This document shows positions 34,301 to 42,904 of a stretch of DNA of 64,000 bases, in pieces (position 1 is the first letter of the stretch; every line of letters begins with the position of its first letter). The position numbers and the translations under genes are program-made. The DNA is taken from positions 1 to 64,000 of the IMG/VR virus record IMGVR_UViG_3300023192_003818. One strand, given 5' to 3'. Origin of the DNA: a virus. The notes beneath the pieces were generated by a model. That model was not told where the DNA came from. It did no database searches and saw nothing but the letters and a program-made list of their open reading frames with translations.

Positions 34301-35608
34301 TTAAAAAGGTTTTAAATTATTAGACTTAATGTAAAATACTAATTCATCAATTAAAATTTGTTCACTTGAACTAAAAGACACTTCGCCTTCTAATAAAATT
34401 ACCCCTGATTTATTTTTTGCCACAGCATGTTTTCTTTTTATATTACCAATTAATTTATCATCAAACACAGTACTTATTTCAAAACCATTTATAAAAGCAA
34501 CTTTTGGGGAGTTGGGTTCATTTTGTTTTATTAATAATTCTTGTAATTCGGGATTAATTATTTCTAATTCTGGTAGTTCTATGGATTCTTCAATATTTCC
34601 ATAACAACTAACTAATAATTTATCAATTTGGTTTAATAATATTAATATGAATATAATAGAAGCAATTAAAAATACTAAAGACATTAAAATTTGTTTATTT
34701 AATTTTTTATTATCTTCTTCTAGTTCCTCAAAAATATCTTCTAAATTTATTAATTTAGATACAATAGGATAAGCAACCCCAACACCTACAGGAGCACCTA
34801 AAGGTAAAATTATATTAGAAATTATAATTTTTCCACTTTTAAATAATTTTGATAAGGCAATAAAACCACCTGCAATAACAATATTTAATATTAAAGATTT
34901 GTAAAATTTATTTAATTGTTTTACAACATTATTTCTTTTATTTATTATTTTTTTAGAAGTACCAATACTGGGGCATACTTTTTGAGAAATTTGACTTATT
35001 TTTGTAATCCCAAATTCTACTAATAACCCTAAGACAATTGGTAATAGTCCAGTTTGTATTTGAGTTATAATTTTAGATATTGATTTTTTTCTTTCTATTA
35101 TAACTCTTTCGGGTATGGATAAAATTATAGAATTTAATTTACTTATTTTATCATCTATTTGATTTTGAACTGAAATTAATTCAGCTTCAGCGGCTTTTTT
35201 TATATTTAATAAATTTAAAGTTGGAAGCGATTGTTTTATTTCTCTATTTAAAGTCAATAATTCTTGAATACCTGGAAGAAATCCTTCTTTACTATAATAT
35301 AATAAGGGTTTACTTAAAATTATACTAGATAAAATTGGAACTTTGATTTTTATTTCAAAATTACCATTAACATCTGTTTTAGTTTTTTTTGCTTTAGCTA
35401 ATATTGCTTTAATATTAACTCCTTCTAAAGGTTGTACTGTTAACTTATCATAAATTTTTCCCCTTATAGTATATTCTTCAATGGTTGGGATTTTTTCAGC
35501 AATTTCCTTAATATCTTCCTTAACATCCTCAAATTTTTCTAATAATGCTTTACCTTCATCTGTTTGTAGGAAAAAATTTGCTATTTGTAATAATTGTTTT
35601 TCTTCCAT
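34301..35608 (-). CDS. Membrane-helix protein with carboxypeptidase-regulatory-like domain
   Basis: 435 residues. Residues about 47-90 (TIRGKIYDKLTVQPLEGVNI, then TDVNGNFEIKI) are a carboxypeptidase-regulatory-like (CarboxypepD_reg) beta-sandwich, common in Bacteroidota envelope proteins. Hydrophobic helices follow near 185-205 (LLPIVLGLLVEFGI), 240-258 (LNIVIAGGFIALSKLF), 262-285 and 308-330 (ILMSLVFLIASIIFILILL). Placed between the gp5-like hub and gp25 genes, it could be a virion protein that inserts into the host envelope during DNA entry; that is inference. The beta domain supports a Bacteroidota host. Confidence 0.65.
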   Translation of the reverse strand: MEEKQLLQIANFFLQTDEGKALLEKFEDVKEDIKEIAEKIPTIEEYTIRGKIYDKLTVQPLEGVNIKAILAKAKKTKTDVNGNFEIKIKVPILSSIILSKPLLYYSKEGFLPGIQELLTLNREIKQSLPTLNLLNIKKAAEAELISVQNQIDDKISKLNSIILSIPERVIIERKKSISKIITQIQTGLLPIVLGLLVEFGITKISQISQKVCPSIGTSKKIINKRNNVVKQLNKFYKSLILNIVIAGGFIALSKLFKSGKIIISNIILPLGAPVGVGVAYPIVSKLINLEDIFEELEEDNKKLNKQILMSLVFLIASIIFILILLNQIDKLLVSCYGNIEESIELPELEIINPELQELLIKQNEPNSPKVAFINGFEISTVFDDKLIGNIKRKHAVAKNKSGVILLEGEVSFSSSEQILIDELVFYIKSNNLKPF

Positions 35609-35611
35609 TTT

Positions 35612-36853
35612 TTAAGACAATTTTACTTTATTAGATAAAAAAGTATCCATATTATTATTTATTGAAGATAATAAATTTTTAAAAGAAGCAGCATATATGG
35701 AAGTAGGACCTAAATAAGGTTCATTTTCAAGAGAGGTACATAAATTTTTTAAAGCCTGAATTAATCCTTTGAAATTATTAATAAAATTATCCCCCAATAC
35801 TGCAGATTGGGTAGAATTTACTTGTCCTAAATTAATTATATTTCCTATTAAATTTATATTTTTATTGGAAGATATTCCTATATCATCCACTGATGATAAA
35901 ATTATATTCTTACCTGATGTAAATATTATATTGTCTTTTTTTGAATTTAAAAATATCCTATCAGTATTAAATATTATTTGTGGTTTACTATATGATGAGG
36001 GTGATTGAGGTGTTTGATTTTTTGAAACAATATTACCAAAAGGAGCTTGACCTTTTTTAACCCCTACAATATCTAAAGGTAATTTTTGGTTAGAAGTTAA
36101 ATAAATTGAGGATAAATCTTTATTTATATTCTCTATTCTTGGAACCCATCCCCTAGAATCTAGATCAGGATTTTGACCATTACTTATTATTGTAATAGGA
36201 TTACCATTATCTCCAGTAGTTGACCAAGGATTTTTATCTTTGTTAGTTGAACCTAATCTTACAGCATTACCAAATCTTCCCTCAATAATAACATCCCCTG
36301 CAAAGTTAAATAATGGGTGAATATCAGACTTTTCTTTGAAGGTTCCCCCTATTCTTGGACTATTTAAATTAATACCCTCATTTTGATTTGAAACTTTTTC
36401 AGAAGAACCATCTTCTATGTCATTATAAGATTTAACCTTAGAATTAGAATTAATTTGGAAAGAATTAGGATAAGCATTATGATGGGGATGATTCCATAAA
36501 TTTATAGTACTTAAATAATAATAACTTGTGTTTGAAGTTCCAATTCCTATTTGATTATTAGATAATTCAATTATTAAAACTAACTCATTTACTAAAGGAA
36601 ACTGTTTTATATTTGATAATAAGGGTTTAGCAATAGGTTTAGATTTTGTATTCCCAACTTGAAAATTTACTATCTCAAATTCTATATAACCAATACTTTG
36701 CCATCCTCCTAAATTACCAAATAAGGGGTGAGAATCATCTAAAACTATATCTTTAACTCTAGCTGAGATAAATGTTGATGATAAGTTTTGAAGTTGATTT
36801 TGATTTGAATTACCTAAAGTTTTAAGATTACTAAATCCATATTTAAGTTTCAT
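35612..36853 (-). CDS. Baseplate hub/spike protein, gp5-like
   Basis: 413 residues starting MKLKYGFSNLKTLGNSNQNQ. An OB-fold-like N-terminal region (SIGYIEFEIVNFQVG, FPLVNELVLIIELSN) and NLWNHPHHNAYP are recognisable from gp5-type hub proteins of environmental T4-like phages. The C-terminal segment has short repeating strands (DRIFLNSKKDNIIFTSGKNI, then LSSVDDIGISSNKNINLIG) typical of VgrG/gp5 beta-helix spikes. No lysozyme domain is evident, unlike T4 gp5. Overlaps the upstream gene by 11 bases. Confidence 0.75.
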   Translation of the reverse strand: MKLKYGFSNLKTLGNSNQNQLQNLSSTFISARVKDIVLDDSHPLFGNLGGWQSIGYIEFEIVNFQVGNTKSKPIAKPLLSNIKQFPLVNELVLIIELSNNQIGIGTSNTSYYYLSTINLWNHPHHNAYPNSFQINSNSKVKSYNDIEDGSSEKVSNQNEGINLNSPRIGGTFKEKSDIHPLFNFAGDVIIEGRFGNAVRLGSTNKDKNPWSTTGDNGNPITIISNGQNPDLDSRGWVPRIENINKDLSSIYLTSNQKLPLDIVGVKKGQAPFGNIVSKNQTPQSPSSYSKPQIIFNTDRIFLNSKKDNIIFTSGKNIILSSVDDIGISSNKNINLIGNIINLGQVNSTQSAVLGDNFINNFKGLIQALKNLCTSLENEPYLGPTSIYAASFKNLLSSINNNMDTFLSNKVKLS

Positions 36854-37193
36854 CGTTTATAGAATTATTTAATTTATTTAATTCTTCCATTAATTCAGTT
36901 TTTTCTTGTTCAGTTAAACCCAAACTATTTCCTTGTGTAGTATTATTATTCATTATTTTTTGGATAAGATTTGCCATTTTTATTAAATGGTCATCATTTT
37001 TTATACCTATTTCTAAATAATCTTTTATAAGAGGAACAACAATTGTAGCATCTCCTACATCATTAATTAAAAGTTTTAACTCATTTATTAATACATTAAC
37101 TTGATTTTTTACCCTATGTTGGTTGGTATATATTTCTTTAATAATATCAGAATATTTTTTATTACCAAATATTTTTTTATCTAGTTCTTTCAT
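36843..37193 (-). CDS. Small helical protein of the baseplate operon
   Basis: 116 residues starting MKELDKKIFGNKKYSDIIKE, mostly helical with an Asn-rich linker (MNNNTTQGN) and a terminal helix (EQEKTELMEELNKLNN). Sits between the sigma factor and the hub gene. An AATATTTATAA motif lies 10 bases upstream. No family recognised; may be a tail assembly chaperone. Confidence 0.55.
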   Translation of the reverse strand: MKELDKKIFGNKKYSDIIKEIYTNQHRVKNQVNVLINELKLLINDVGDATIVVPLIKDYLEIGIKNDDHLIKMANLIQKIMNNNTTQGNSLGLTEQEKTELMEELNKLNNSINDET

Positions 37194-37202
37194 AGTATTT
37201 TA

Positions 37203-37212
37203 TTATAAATAT
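37203..37212 (-). promoter_or_regulatory. Late-type promoter motif (ATATTTATAA)
   Basis: Minus strand TATATTTATAATAAAATAC, 10 bases before the ATG at 37193. Confidence 0.5.
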
Positions 37213-37219
37213 AAAAAAT

Positions 37220-38134
37220 TTAGGGTTTGAAATTCACCCAATTATGTTCTAAATAAAAATCATAATTTTTTTTAAATATATCTCCTAATCTATCAGCTAT
37301 TTTAGTAATTTTGGGGGTTTTCACTTTAAGACCACTTAATGACATTGTTTCTCTTATATTTATATATAATGCTTTTTTATTAAATATCTCTAAATATTCT
37401 TTTTTTCTAAATAATTCTAGAATAGCATCAGCAACTTGGGCGTCATTTTTTTTAGGAAATAATGATAGAAGATTTTCATCACAATATTTAATATAATATT
37501 CTAAAAAAATCTCAAGGTCTTTTTTTTTATTCTCGTTAATAGTATAAAAATGTTTTGTGTTTTCTTTAAATAATTCTGATATATCTATTTTTTGAATTCT
37601 TTTTTTATAAATTTCCTCAGTGTATAACATTAACCAACGTTTAACTATTGTCCCAAAATAAGAATAGGCTTTTGGAGGTGTTAGTTTTTTTAATTTTTTC
37701 ATACATTCCTCTGAAACTTTTATATTTTTAATAAAATCGTTTATTTGTTGTTGAGTAACAATATCAGCTTTACCTATGTATTTTACAAAGTCTCCATCAT
37801 AACTTTCTTCAAATTCTTTAGTAATTATTTTTATTAATCTTTTTTGGATATTTTGTTTATGACTATATAAATGAATTTTACTTAAAAGAAATACAATAAT
37901 TTCATGTTGGAGATCTTCTAAATTATCTACCTCTGTATAATAAAATTTGTATGTATGAATTATATTTTCGGTTAACTTGAAAAAAGCATAATGTATATCT
38001 TTTTCATATATATTACTTCTTATTTTTGAATCAGAAGTTTTATTATATAAAATTATAGAATTTTCAGTATTCTTTGTGAAATAATTTTTAGATTTTTTCT
38101 TTCTCTTTGGAGGAGGTGTTTGGGGTGTTATCAT
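37220..38134 (-). CDS. Late-transcription sigma factor, gp55-like
   Basis: 304 residues. After a basic, disordered N-terminus (PPPKRKKKSKNYFTKNTE) come ENIIHTYKFYYTEVDNLEDL (about 54-73), QHEIIVFLLSKIHLY and KAYSYFGTIVKRWLMLY (about 154-170), the helices of the divergent sigma-70 region 2 in T4 gp55-like factors. gp55 directs host polymerase to late promoters together with gp33 and the sliding clamp. The recurring AATATTTATAA motif before virion genes is the obvious candidate target. The C-terminal 120 residues are lineage-specific. Confidence 0.78.
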   Translation of the reverse strand: MITPQTPPPKRKKKSKNYFTKNTENSIILYNKTSDSKIRSNIYEKDIHYAFFKLTENIIHTYKFYYTEVDNLEDLQHEIIVFLLSKIHLYSHKQNIQKRLIKIITKEFEESYDGDFVKYIGKADIVTQQQINDFIKNIKVSEECMKKLKKLTPPKAYSYFGTIVKRWLMLYTEEIYKKRIQKIDISELFKENTKHFYTINENKKKDLEIFLEYYIKYCDENLLSLFPKKNDAQVADAILELFRKKEYLEIFNKKALYINIRETMSLSGLKVKTPKITKIADRLGDIFKKNYDFYLEHNWVNFKP

Positions 38135-38402
38135 TTATAGGTTTAAATTGTGAGAGTAACTCATCAATGTATTTTATTTGTTTAAAAAACCAACCTATTT
38201 CGTCATCACTTTCAAATGAACCTTTTGTATCAATTTCCTTTAATTTTATTGATGAGAAGGTAATTGTTTCTTGAATTTTTTCTATAAATTCTTCTTGATA
38301 TAAAATAATATCTTCTTGTTTTTCATTTTTATTTAATAAATTAAAAGTAGTATATACTAAAATTAATACTATTACTATTAAAATTATTATAGAAGTTTCC
38401 AT
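38088..38402 (-). CDS. Small single-pass membrane protein
   Basis: 104 residues. Residues 4-22 (SIIILIVIVLILVYTTFNLL) are a transmembrane helix; the rest is a charged cytoplasmic or periplasmic tail ending SSKEKEKI. It overlaps the sigma gene downstream by 47 bases, a long overlap for this genome, and the HD gene upstream by one base. Function unknown. Confidence 0.55.
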   Translation of the reverse strand: METSIIILIVIVLILVYTTFNLLNKNEKQEDIILYQEEFIEKIQETITFSSIKLKEIDTKGSFESDDEIGWFFKQIKYIDELLSQFKPINDNTPNTSSKEKEKI

Positions 38403-39181
38403 TATATTTTATTTAACATATCTTTTAATCCTTGACTTTTTATTGAACTAAGTGAAAGGTTAGATATAGTTGAGTTGGTTTTATCCTTTAATATAAAACC
38501 TTTTTTTGGAGATTCCACATTATTTTTAAATTCTCCTGAATATTCTGTTTCAAATTCAATTCTTGATGCTAACATATCTGCTTGATGCAAAATATATGGT
38601 AAAGAAGACCTGAATTTAGTTTCAGGCATAAATGATTTTAAATATACTTCATTTCCTGGATCATATAAACCATCATGAGTTTGTATAGCAATATATTCAT
38701 TTTCACTTACTAAAATCCTATTTTTTTGAAGAATATATAATCCTCTGTCGGGAACTTTCATAAATTGGATTTTGGTATTAAAACTATAATTTTCCCCTAA
38801 ATTTTTCTTTCTCCAAGCATCTTTGGAGGGCAAATGAATATATTCCCCATCATCATTTCCCATTTTTCCTAAATCATGATTTATTGCTGAAAACATTAAT
38901 TCTTCTTTTGTAAAAGTAGAAGAATCCATTCCCATTTTCTTCCAAAGAATATAAAGACTTTGAGAAACACTAATTACTCTATTAACATGGTCTATATAAC
39001 CACCTGGAATAGCATTATGGTATGCCCTTTTATGTGAAGCAGGCATTAACATTAATTCCTCTTCATGTTTTTTATAAAAATTTAGTAATTGTTTTCTTCT
39101 TGGTTCTGATATATTAGTTTTAATATTATTTAAAAATTCATTCCAATTTTCTAACATTTTTTCAGCTGATATGTTATTCAT
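38402..39181 (-). CDS. HD-domain hydrolase
   Basis: 259 residues. GGYIDHVNRV (about 81-90) and INHDLGKMG (about 119-127) are the metal-binding His and His-Asp pair of HD phosphohydrolases; a later IQTHDGLYDPG supplies the distal motif. HD enzymes act on nucleotides or cyclic nucleotides; the substrate here is open. A virus-encoded HD enzyme may protect against nucleotide-based host signalling or adjust dNTP pools. Starts 20 bases after the upstream gene. Confidence 0.75.
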   Translation of the reverse strand: MNNISAEKMLENWNEFLNNIKTNISEPRRKQLLNFYKKHEEELMLMPASHKRAYHNAIPGGYIDHVNRVISVSQSLYILWKKMGMDSSTFTKEELMFSAINHDLGKMGNDDGEYIHLPSKDAWRKKNLGENYSFNTKIQFMKVPDRGLYILQKNRILVSENEYIAIQTHDGLYDPGNEVYLKSFMPETKFRSSLPYILHQADMLASRIEFETEYSGEFKNNVESPKKGFILKDKTNSTISNLSLSSIKSQGLKDMLNKI

Positions 39182-39201
39182 AACTTTTATTTATTTAATT
39201 A

Positions 39202-39405
39202 TTAATTTCTTTTTCTTGAAAATTCATTTGGGGAAAAAGGTTCTGCTTCTATCATACTTTTTAATTCTGCAATTATTTCTGATGTTGCTTCAATTTCTTT
39301 TCTATAAGCTGAAAGTGGTTCATTCATTGCTGGTATTCTTTCTAATCTTACCATTTTAATTTCTAATTGCTCTAATCTTTTACTTATTAAGTTTCTATTT
39401 CTCAT
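39202..39405 (-). CDS. Small coiled-coil protein
   Basis: 67 residues, MRNRNLISKRLEQLEIKMVR, followed by a short Pro-containing turn and a second helix (AYRKEIEATSEIIAELKSMI). A two-helix hairpin with no further motif. Located between the HD gene and an acidic small protein. Unknown function. Confidence 0.5.
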   Translation of the reverse strand: MRNRNLISKRLEQLEIKMVRLERIPAMNEPLSAYRKEIEATSEIIAELKSMIEAEPFSPNEFSRKRN

Positions 39406-39459
39406 AACATTGTTATTATTTATAATTTGAAGTTATATAATTTATTTGGGGTCTCCAAA

Positions 39460-39888
39460 TTATTTTAAAAATTCTTTACCTTTTTTTATGATTTTTAATA
39501 AAAAATTGCATTTTTCATATTCTTCTTCTGTTTCAAAAAATTCAATAGCTAAATTGAAATTTTGAATTACTTCTTCATCTTCAAAACATTGATTTAAGGC
39601 ATTTAAATGAGTAATATCATACAAATCAAAATTTTTAATATAAAAATATGAACGATTAAAATTTTTAAAACCCACGGATTTTATAGATTCATCAACGTTA
39701 GTATAATATTGGTCTTTATTATGTAATAATTTTTTTAATTTATTACAAAAGGCAAAATGGTTATTTATAATTTTTGAAAATGTATATATGTTGGTTGCCA
39801 TTTCATCTTCCTTACCAAATAGAACATCAAATTCTTCTTTCTCTACTTCTTCATCAAAAACTATAAATATCTTATTTTTATCCATCAT
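39460..39888 (-). CDS. Unknown acidic protein
   Basis: 142 residues starting MMDKNKIFIVFDEEVEKEEF. Predicted alpha/beta, with Phe/Tyr/Asn-rich helices (SIKSVGFKNFNRSYFYIKNF). The C-terminal segment EFFETEEEYEKCNFLLKIIK resembles the C-terminal helix of the 99-residue protein at 56086-56385 (PIYESEENYEDCEKIIKIIK), so the two may be distant paralogues. Function unknown. Confidence 0.55.
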   Translation of the reverse strand: MMDKNKIFIVFDEEVEKEEFDVLFGKEDEMATNIYTFSKIINNHFAFCNKLKKLLHNKDQYYTNVDESIKSVGFKNFNRSYFYIKNFDLYDITHLNALNQCFEDEEVIQNFNLAIEFFETEEEYEKCNFLLKIIKKGKEFLK

Positions 39889-39904
39889 TAATAAATATGG
39901 AGAA

Positions 39905-39929
39905 TAATACCCCTAAAAAAGGGGTATTA
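39905..39929 (-). terminator. Strong stem-loop after the DUF932 gene
   Basis: TAATACCCC / GGGGTATTA form a 9-bp perfect stem with a 7-base A-rich loop, 16 bases downstream of the DUF932 stop. The G/C core is striking in this AT-rich DNA. No long T run follows on the minus strand, so it may act as a 3' stabiliser as well as a terminator. Confidence 0.65.
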
Positions 39930-39944
39930 AATTTGTATAAATAA

Positions 39945-40826
39945 TTAGGCAACATATTCCAAAGCTAAAGTAAATAACTCTGAATTAACTTTCATATCTT
40001 GTTTAAAATTTTTAATTTTACGTGCTTTTCTTAATTTAACACCATTTGAATATTCAAAACCACCACCAATAATTTTTTCTTGTACTCTATTAAATACTTT
40101 CCAAAGATCATTTCCTTTATCAGCTGTTCTTATTGGGAAAACTAAATCTTCAATATCAACAACAATATTATTTAATTCATCTGGTGTAAAACGACATTCA
40201 AGAGCTTTTGAAGCAAATTCTAAAATTTGGTTTTCTGATAACTCTGTTTCTCTCATTTTATTCATTGAATCAACAGTTAAAGGTAATTGTTCTACTAAAG
40301 CTTTAATTTGTTCTTGCAATACTTCAAATTCATATCCCATATGAACTATTTTAATATCTGCAAATTCTTCAGTAGAAATAACAATCCCATTTTCACAAAT
40401 CATTCTAAAAAGACCTGCTGTGAAATGGAAAGCATTTTTTCCATCATGTGAATTTGTACATAAAATTTGTGGAAAAATTTGGTCATAACCTTCATCTTTT
40501 ATGAATTGACCTTTTGAATTTCTATAACCTGTTGGAGAAGTAGAATCTTTAACAACTCCTTTAGGTAAATCATTAATTACAACATCAGGATTTCTAAATA
40601 CTACTAAATGTTTTTGGAAACCTCTTGTTCCTTCTGTTCTTGCAACAACTTCTTTTACATCAACAACATTCCAACCTAATAATTCCATATCTTTTATAAC
40701 ACGATCAGTTGGAATATGTGTATATTTATCTGTAACCTCAGAAGAAGGTTCAGTTGTAAAAATACTTGGGGCTAAATCTCTAATTTTAGCCATACTTAAA
40801 AAATCATTTTTACTTAAATCTAACAT
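39945..40826 (-). CDS. DUF932 protein
   Basis: 293 residues. The central NSHDGKNAFHFTAGLFRMIC segment with the following NG is the hallmark of DUF932, a family found in phages, plasmids and ICEs with no settled function. Starts MLDLSKNDFLSMAKIRDLAP and ends with a helical, basic region. Preceded by AAAAGTTATG and a control module, and followed by a strong stem-loop, so it is probably a single-gene transcript made early. Confidence 0.82.
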   Translation of the reverse strand: MLDLSKNDFLSMAKIRDLAPSIFTTEPSSEVTDKYTHIPTDRVIKDMELLGWNVVDVKEVVARTEGTRGFQKHLVVFRNPDVVINDLPKGVVKDSTSPTGYRNSKGQFIKDEGYDQIFPQILCTNSHDGKNAFHFTAGLFRMICENGIVISTEEFADIKIVHMGYEFEVLQEQIKALVEQLPLTVDSMNKMRETELSENQILEFASKALECRFTPDELNNIVVDIEDLVFPIRTADKGNDLWKVFNRVQEKIIGGGFEYSNGVKLRKARKIKNFKQDMKVNSELFTLALEYVA

Positions 40827-40853
40827 AACTTTTATTTATTTAATTATTAATCT

Positions 40854-40905
40854 ATCTTACGTCCCGTAAGATACGAAAGCTTCCTGTGGACTCCAAGTCT
40901 TTTTG
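40854..40905 (-). promoter_or_regulatory. Control module with a palindromic operator
   Basis: Minus strand: TTATGCAAAAAGACTTGG, CCACAGGAAGC, CGTATCTTACG. Here the core overlaps a perfect palindrome ATCTTACG-TCC-CGTAAGAT (40854-40872). Upstream of the DUF932 gene; a candidate operator. Confidence 0.5.
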
Positions 40906-40918
40906 CATAAGTTTTCAA

Positions 40919-41083
40919 TTATTTTTGTACTAAACCAAAGGCGCTTGAGATTTCATTTATAAATTCATCCAATTCTTCATCATTTAAGTGTTTAAAGGTA
41001 GTGGCTCTTAATCTATCGATTACTTTACGGGCTTCTTTATAACCTTTCCCGGCATTTATATTGTTAAAAGTTGAATTTCCCAT
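40919..41083 (-). CDS. 54-residue conserved-type small protein
   Basis: MGNSTFNNINAGKGYKEARK opens a 54-residue helical, charged protein ending FINEISSAFGLVQK. ATG at 41083 sits 6 bases after an AATATTTATAA motif. The G/C-rich codons of KGYKEARKVIDRLRA differ from chance AT-rich ORFs. Unknown function. Confidence 0.6.
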   Translation of the reverse strand: MGNSTFNNINAGKGYKEARKVIDRLRATTFKHLNDEELDEFINEISSAFGLVQK

Positions 41084-41088
41084 TTTAT

Positions 41089-41098
41089 TTATAAATAT
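41089..41098 (-). promoter_or_regulatory. Late-type promoter motif (AATATTTATAA)
   Basis: Minus strand TAATATTTATAAATAAAATG; the final ATG is the start of 40919-41083. Confidence 0.45.
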
Positions 41099-41184
41099 TA
41101 AATATCTTTTTTACAAATTGAACATTTACCATTTTTTACTAATGTCATGGTGCAACATTTTTTACAAAATTTAAATTTGCTCAT
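41098..41184 (-). CDS. 28-residue zinc-ribbon mini-protein
   Basis: MSKFKFCKKCCTMTLVKNGK followed by CSICKKDI. Two Cys pairs (CKKC and CSIC) at the spacing of a minimal zinc ribbon. It lies 6 bases downstream of the RadA-like gene's stop, in the same orientation. Too short for family assignment but unlikely to be chance given the Cys spacing. Confidence 0.55.
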   Translation of the reverse strand: MSKFKFCKKCCTMTLVKNGKCSICKKDI

Positions 41185-41190
41185 AATTTA

Positions 41191-41979
41191 TTAAATTTGT
41201 TCGTAACTATAAAATACACTATCTTGATAAAATGAAAAACACAACTTAAAATCTTTATCACAATCTCTATTTTTACTAAATTGTAATGTTCTTTCTGTTT
41301 TATCTTTATTTACTTCCACGTGACACATTGCATCGGTCATATGTTTTAATCTATTTGAACCTGAAAATTCCCCACCTTTTGTGACTTGTTGAATGTTAAT
41401 AAAAGTAGTATAATAATCTCCTTTATTTTTTCCACCTTTAACTTTATCTTGAAGGCTTAAAAACCAAGATTCTGCAACTCCCATTGGTACTTTGTAAGTA
41501 TCTTTATACATTCCTAAAACTTCGGCAATGCTATCAATTACTATTACATCATAACCATCATTAAAAATATATTCAATTACTTCTTTTACATTTTCTCTAT
41601 GATGTTTTAAAAATAAGGTTTCAACACATTTAAATTTGGGCATTCTTTTACAATATTTGTAAAAACCAATTTCATCCATCTCTCCACTTACAAATAAACA
41701 TTTGTAACCTTTTTTAGTTAATGAAGAAACAATATCTAATGCAATTGTAGTTTTCCCACTTCCCGGACCACCTACTAATAACATATTTGTGGCAGGCATT
41801 AATCCACCTTCTGTAGACAAAATAATATCAATCTCTCTACTTGTTTTAAGAGGGATAAATATACTTTTATCAAATGATAATTCTGATGCTCTTATTAGTT
41901 TAATTGAAGAAGGGTTAAATTTTTTAGTAATAATTACTTTTTTTGGGCGACCTCTACCTCTTTTTTTAACTATTGACAT
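41191..41979 (-). CDS. RadA/KaiC-like P-loop ATPase with AT-hook
   Basis: 262 residues. N-terminal KKRGRGRPKKV is an AT-hook-like DNA-binding motif. Walker A GGPGSGKTT at 70-78, a CLFVSGEMDEIGFYKYC strand-helix as in RadA/KaiC, and Walker B VIVIDSIAEV. No zinc finger or Lon-like domain, so it is a minimal RecA-fold ATPase, probably in replication or recombination. Start context AAAGGTTATG and an upstream control module indicate early or middle expression. Confidence 0.8.
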   Translation of the reverse strand: MSIVKKRGRGRPKKVIITKKFNPSSIKLIRASELSFDKSIFIPLKTSREIDIILSTEGGLMPATNMLLVGGPGSGKTTIALDIVSSLTKKGYKCLFVSGEMDEIGFYKYCKRMPKFKCVETLFLKHHRENVKEVIEYIFNDGYDVIVIDSIAEVLGMYKDTYKVPMGVAESWFLSLQDKVKGGKNKGDYYTTFINIQQVTKGGEFSGSNRLKHMTDAMCHVEVNKDKTERTLQFSKNRDCDKDFKLCFSFYQDSVFYSYEQI

Positions 41980-41999
41980 AACCTTTATTGTATTTTAAT

Positions 42000-42058
42000 T
42001 ATTAATATAACGTGAATATACGCAATATATTTCAGGTATCCTAGTTTTTCCGCATAAG
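42000..42058 (-). promoter_or_regulatory. Control module upstream of the RadA-like gene
   Basis: Minus strand: AACTTATGCGGAAAAACTAGG, then GATACCTG, CGTATATTCACGTTATATT. The hairpin arms are weak here (no GGC/GCC pairing), so the conserved parts are the TTATGCG, CTAGG and CGTATATTnACG blocks. Confidence 0.5.
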
Positions 42059-42076
42059 TTTTTAAAAATTATTTGG

Positions 42077-42086
42077 AATATTTATA
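42077..42086 (+). promoter_or_regulatory. Late-type promoter motif, plus strand
   Basis: AATATTTATA on the plus strand, about 23 bases before the CAP-domain gene. Finding the motif in the sense orientation of a rightward gene supports its directionality. Confidence 0.45.
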
Positions 42087-42108
42087 TATTAATTGTATAT
42101 TATGTCAT

Positions 42109-42555
42109 ATGAAATTATTTCAATGTTTCAAACGAAAAAAAATAGAATGGATTAAACCTGTCCCATTAATAATACCTTTTGAAGTAACTGAAGATACATT
42201 GTATTTAATAGATTTAATAAATGAATATAGAAATGAAAATAATTTAAATGTTTTACCTTTAAATAATTATTTAATGTCTTTATCTAAACATAGAACAAAT
42301 TATTATTTAGAAAAAAACATAAAAGATGGAAACTTACATGCAGGTTTATTAGCCCATACGGAAAAATATTTGGAATCCCAGTTTAGTAAAATAGGGGAAA
42401 TTACTATGTATAAATACAGTGATGCTTTTAATAAATTTATGCAAAGCAAACCTCACAATAAATCAATATTGGGAAATTGGGATGAAATAGGGGGTTCTAT
42501 CCAATTTAATAAATATAATCACCCCTATTATAATATAACATTTGGTAAAATATAA
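42109..42555 (+). CDS. CAP/SCP-domain protein
   Basis: 148 residues from the ATG at 42109 (MKLFQCFKRKK); an in-frame ATG 36 bases upstream is possible. LIDLINEYRNENNLNVLPLN, then LSKHRTNYYLEKN, HAGLLAHT, GEITMYKY and the tail HNKSILGNWDEIGGSI follow the order of CAP (cysteine-rich secretory/SCP) domains, with the conserved His and Glu residues. No signal peptide is evident in front, though the basic start is short. CAP proteins are usually secreted; the role in a phage is unclear. First gene of the rightward block. Confidence 0.7.
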   Translation: MKLFQCFKRKKIEWIKPVPLIIPFEVTEDTLYLIDLINEYRNENNLNVLPLNNYLMSLSKHRTNYYLEKNIKDGNLHAGLLAHTEKYLESQFSKIGEITMYKYSDAFNKFMQSKPHNKSILGNWDEIGGSIQFNKYNHPYYNITFGKI

Positions 42556-42558
42556 AAA

Positions 42559-42753
42559 ATGGAAGAATTAACATTAATTGAACAAGCTTTAGATAAAGCC
42601 ACATTAAAGGGATCGTATAATTTAAAAGAAGCCACACTTGTGGGAAATAATTTTTATGGAATTATAAATTTATTTGAAACAATGAAACAGGATGATTTAG
42701 ATAAAACCGAAAAAATCATCTCATTAGAAAATAAACTTAAAAAAAAATCATAG
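42559..42753 (+). CDS. Small helical protein
   Basis: 64 residues, MEELTLIEQALDKATLKGSY, ending EKIISLENKLKKKS. Mostly helical, coiled-coil-like C-terminus. Three bases after the CAP gene; stops at TAG. No family recognised. Confidence 0.5.
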   Translation: MEELTLIEQALDKATLKGSYNLKEATLVGNNFYGIINLFETMKQDDLDKTEKIISLENKLKKKS

Positions 42754-42756
42754 AAA

Positions 42757-42904
42757 ATGTTAAAAAAAATAGGAAGTATTGAGAACCTACAACACTCATA
42801 TAGAGTAATTTGATAAATCAACTGATGGAATCCTCCCTAATGGAGATTTTCAAGACGAGGTGTTTAAAATAAAAGAGAATATTTGTATAAAAGAGGTTAT
42901 ATGA
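42757..42904 (+). pseudogene. Small gene broken by one frameshift
   Basis: ATG at 42757 reads MLKKIGSIENLQHSYRVI then stops at TGA. In the next frame the sequence continues directly as FDKSTDGILPNGDFQDEVFK and IKENICIKEVI, ending at a TGA that overlaps the start of the glycosyltransferase (ATGA). The smooth join and the overlap junction argue that the two parts were one gene of about 48 codons. A one-base deletion near 42807-42815 explains it. Confidence 0.55.
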
